Shown: positions 44,550 through 45,000 of the stretch, one piece after another
How the letters are laid out: the number at the start of each line of letters is the position of its first letter
Position numbering within the stretch: the first letter of the stretch is position 1
NCBI GenBank assembly: GCA_905221605.1
Contig: CAJNDS010002834.1
Location: 523,174 to 568,173, forward strand
DNA from: Symbiodinium natans
Taxonomy: Eukaryota; Sar; Dinophyceae; Suessiales; Symbiodiniaceae
Direction of reading: 5' to 3'
Length of the DNA stretch: 45,000 nucleotides
Program-made: the position numbers and the translations under genes
The notes under the pieces: generated by a model
Seen by the model: the letters and a program-made list of their open reading frames with translations, nothing else
The model's database searches: none
Told to the model about the DNA's origin: nothing

Positions 44550-44574
44550 GCTCAGGGCCTCACACCCTCCAGCC
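44550..44574 (+). CDS. Putative small exon, phase 0 to 1
   Basis: Acceptor ACTACCGCAG, donor GTAAAG. Reads AQGLTPSS. Confidence 0.4.
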
Positions 44575-44649
44575 GTAAAGCCACCAAATGTGGGGTTTCA
44601 TAAACCTCTAAGCCTTGAATACTCAGGGTTTAGGGTTTAGGGTTAGGGC

Positions 44650-44745
44650 GTCCGAAATTAGAGGTACTTTGTTGGGGTCCTTATTCTAAGGGAATCCTAC
44701 TATTTGGAGCTCTATATTGGTTATCGCCTATTTTCGTAAATTTCC
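44650..44745. mobile_element. MITE-like element, family B copy 6 (reverse)
   Basis: GTCCGAAATTAGAGGTAC at the left and CGCCTATTTTCGTAAATTTC at the right, with TAAGGGAATCCTACTAT inside as in copy 4. Confidence 0.7.
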
Positions 44746-44908
44746 TAGCATTAAATCCCTAAGGCCTAAAAGCCCCCGGAGGCTCAACGGATTTTGCGCC
44801 TAGAAACTCAACATCAGAGTCCTTCAGGTCCTTAGAACCCCCGGTTAGGGGAGGTTTAGGGTTAAGGAAAGACGAAACCCTCGAAGCCCTAAAGAAAGCC
44901 TGAAGTTT

Positions 44909-45000
44909 AACCCTAAACCCTAAACCCTAAACCCTAAACCCTAAACCCTAAACCCTAAACCCTAAACCCTAAACCCTAAACCCTAAACCCTAAACCCTAA
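44909..45000. repeat. CCCTAAA block running off the window
   Basis: At least 13 perfect units up to the last base. The orientation (CCCTAAA at the right end) is opposite to a right-hand chromosome end. Confidence 0.97.

Noticed and set aside
44909-45000. Possible chromosome end at the right edge
   Set aside because: A right-hand end should read TTTAGGG on the + strand; this block is CCCTAAA, and similar blocks of both orientations occur throughout.
1-45000. CRISPR array or bacterial repeat system
   Set aside because: Repeats are 7-bp telomeric units without regular unique spacers; splice-like signals and short exons indicate a eukaryotic nuclear genome.

Overview
This window looks like nuclear DNA of an intron-rich protist, most likely a dinoflagellate (inference). 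The base signal is the plant/alveolate-type telomere heptamer TTTAGGG/CCCTAAA, which occurs in dozens of interstitial blocks in both orientations from end to end. Between the blocks are short GC-richer segments, about 20 to 110 bp, that read as open coding sequence with AG before and GT (sometimes GC or GA) after. Relaxed GT/GC/GA donors, the heptamer type, and a fragment at 7003-7233 that resembles a protein family I associate with dinoflagellate genomes all point the same way. I see no rRNA, tRNA, CRISPR array, bacterial operon or recognisable spliced-leader gene.

The main content is a set of small exons, nearly all on the + strand. Introns commonly start exactly at the repeat (G|GTTTAGGG), carry TTTAGGG units in the 5' part and CCCTAAA units in the 3' part, and end in a short pyrimidine-rich stretch plus AG. 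The two arms are complementary, so many introns could fold into a hairpin that brings the splice sites together. Reading phase is kept across runs of neighbouring exons: 367-669; 2982-6771; 8086-14085; 16403-16854; 19759-22279; 31047-33056; 36597-36977; 37467-38200; 40174-40400.

The exons may belong to one very long gene or to several consecutive + strand genes. Possible ends with in-frame stops lie at 3853, 26660, 32705, 38200, 39691 and 40106, and possible starts at 15331, 38717 and 39145. None of the translated proteins was recognised with confidence, so no function is given. Open frames on the - strand at 4662-5138, 29496-29729 and 42441-42573 may be exons or gene fragments of the opposite strand.

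Around the exons sit several families of short (60-160 bp) inverted-repeat elements like MITEs or introner elements, a perfect 56-bp inverted repeat (20881-20936 / 21101-21156), a cluster of AT-rich palindromes (33150-34290), a trinucleotide-like AT microsatellite (33350-33832), a 1.2-kb GC-rich minisatellite (34795-36045) and many homopolymer runs.

Exon limits were set by eye from open frame, AG/GT context and phase continuity. Phase was sometimes used to choose between alternatives, so phase agreement is supportive but not independent proof. RNA data would settle the models.
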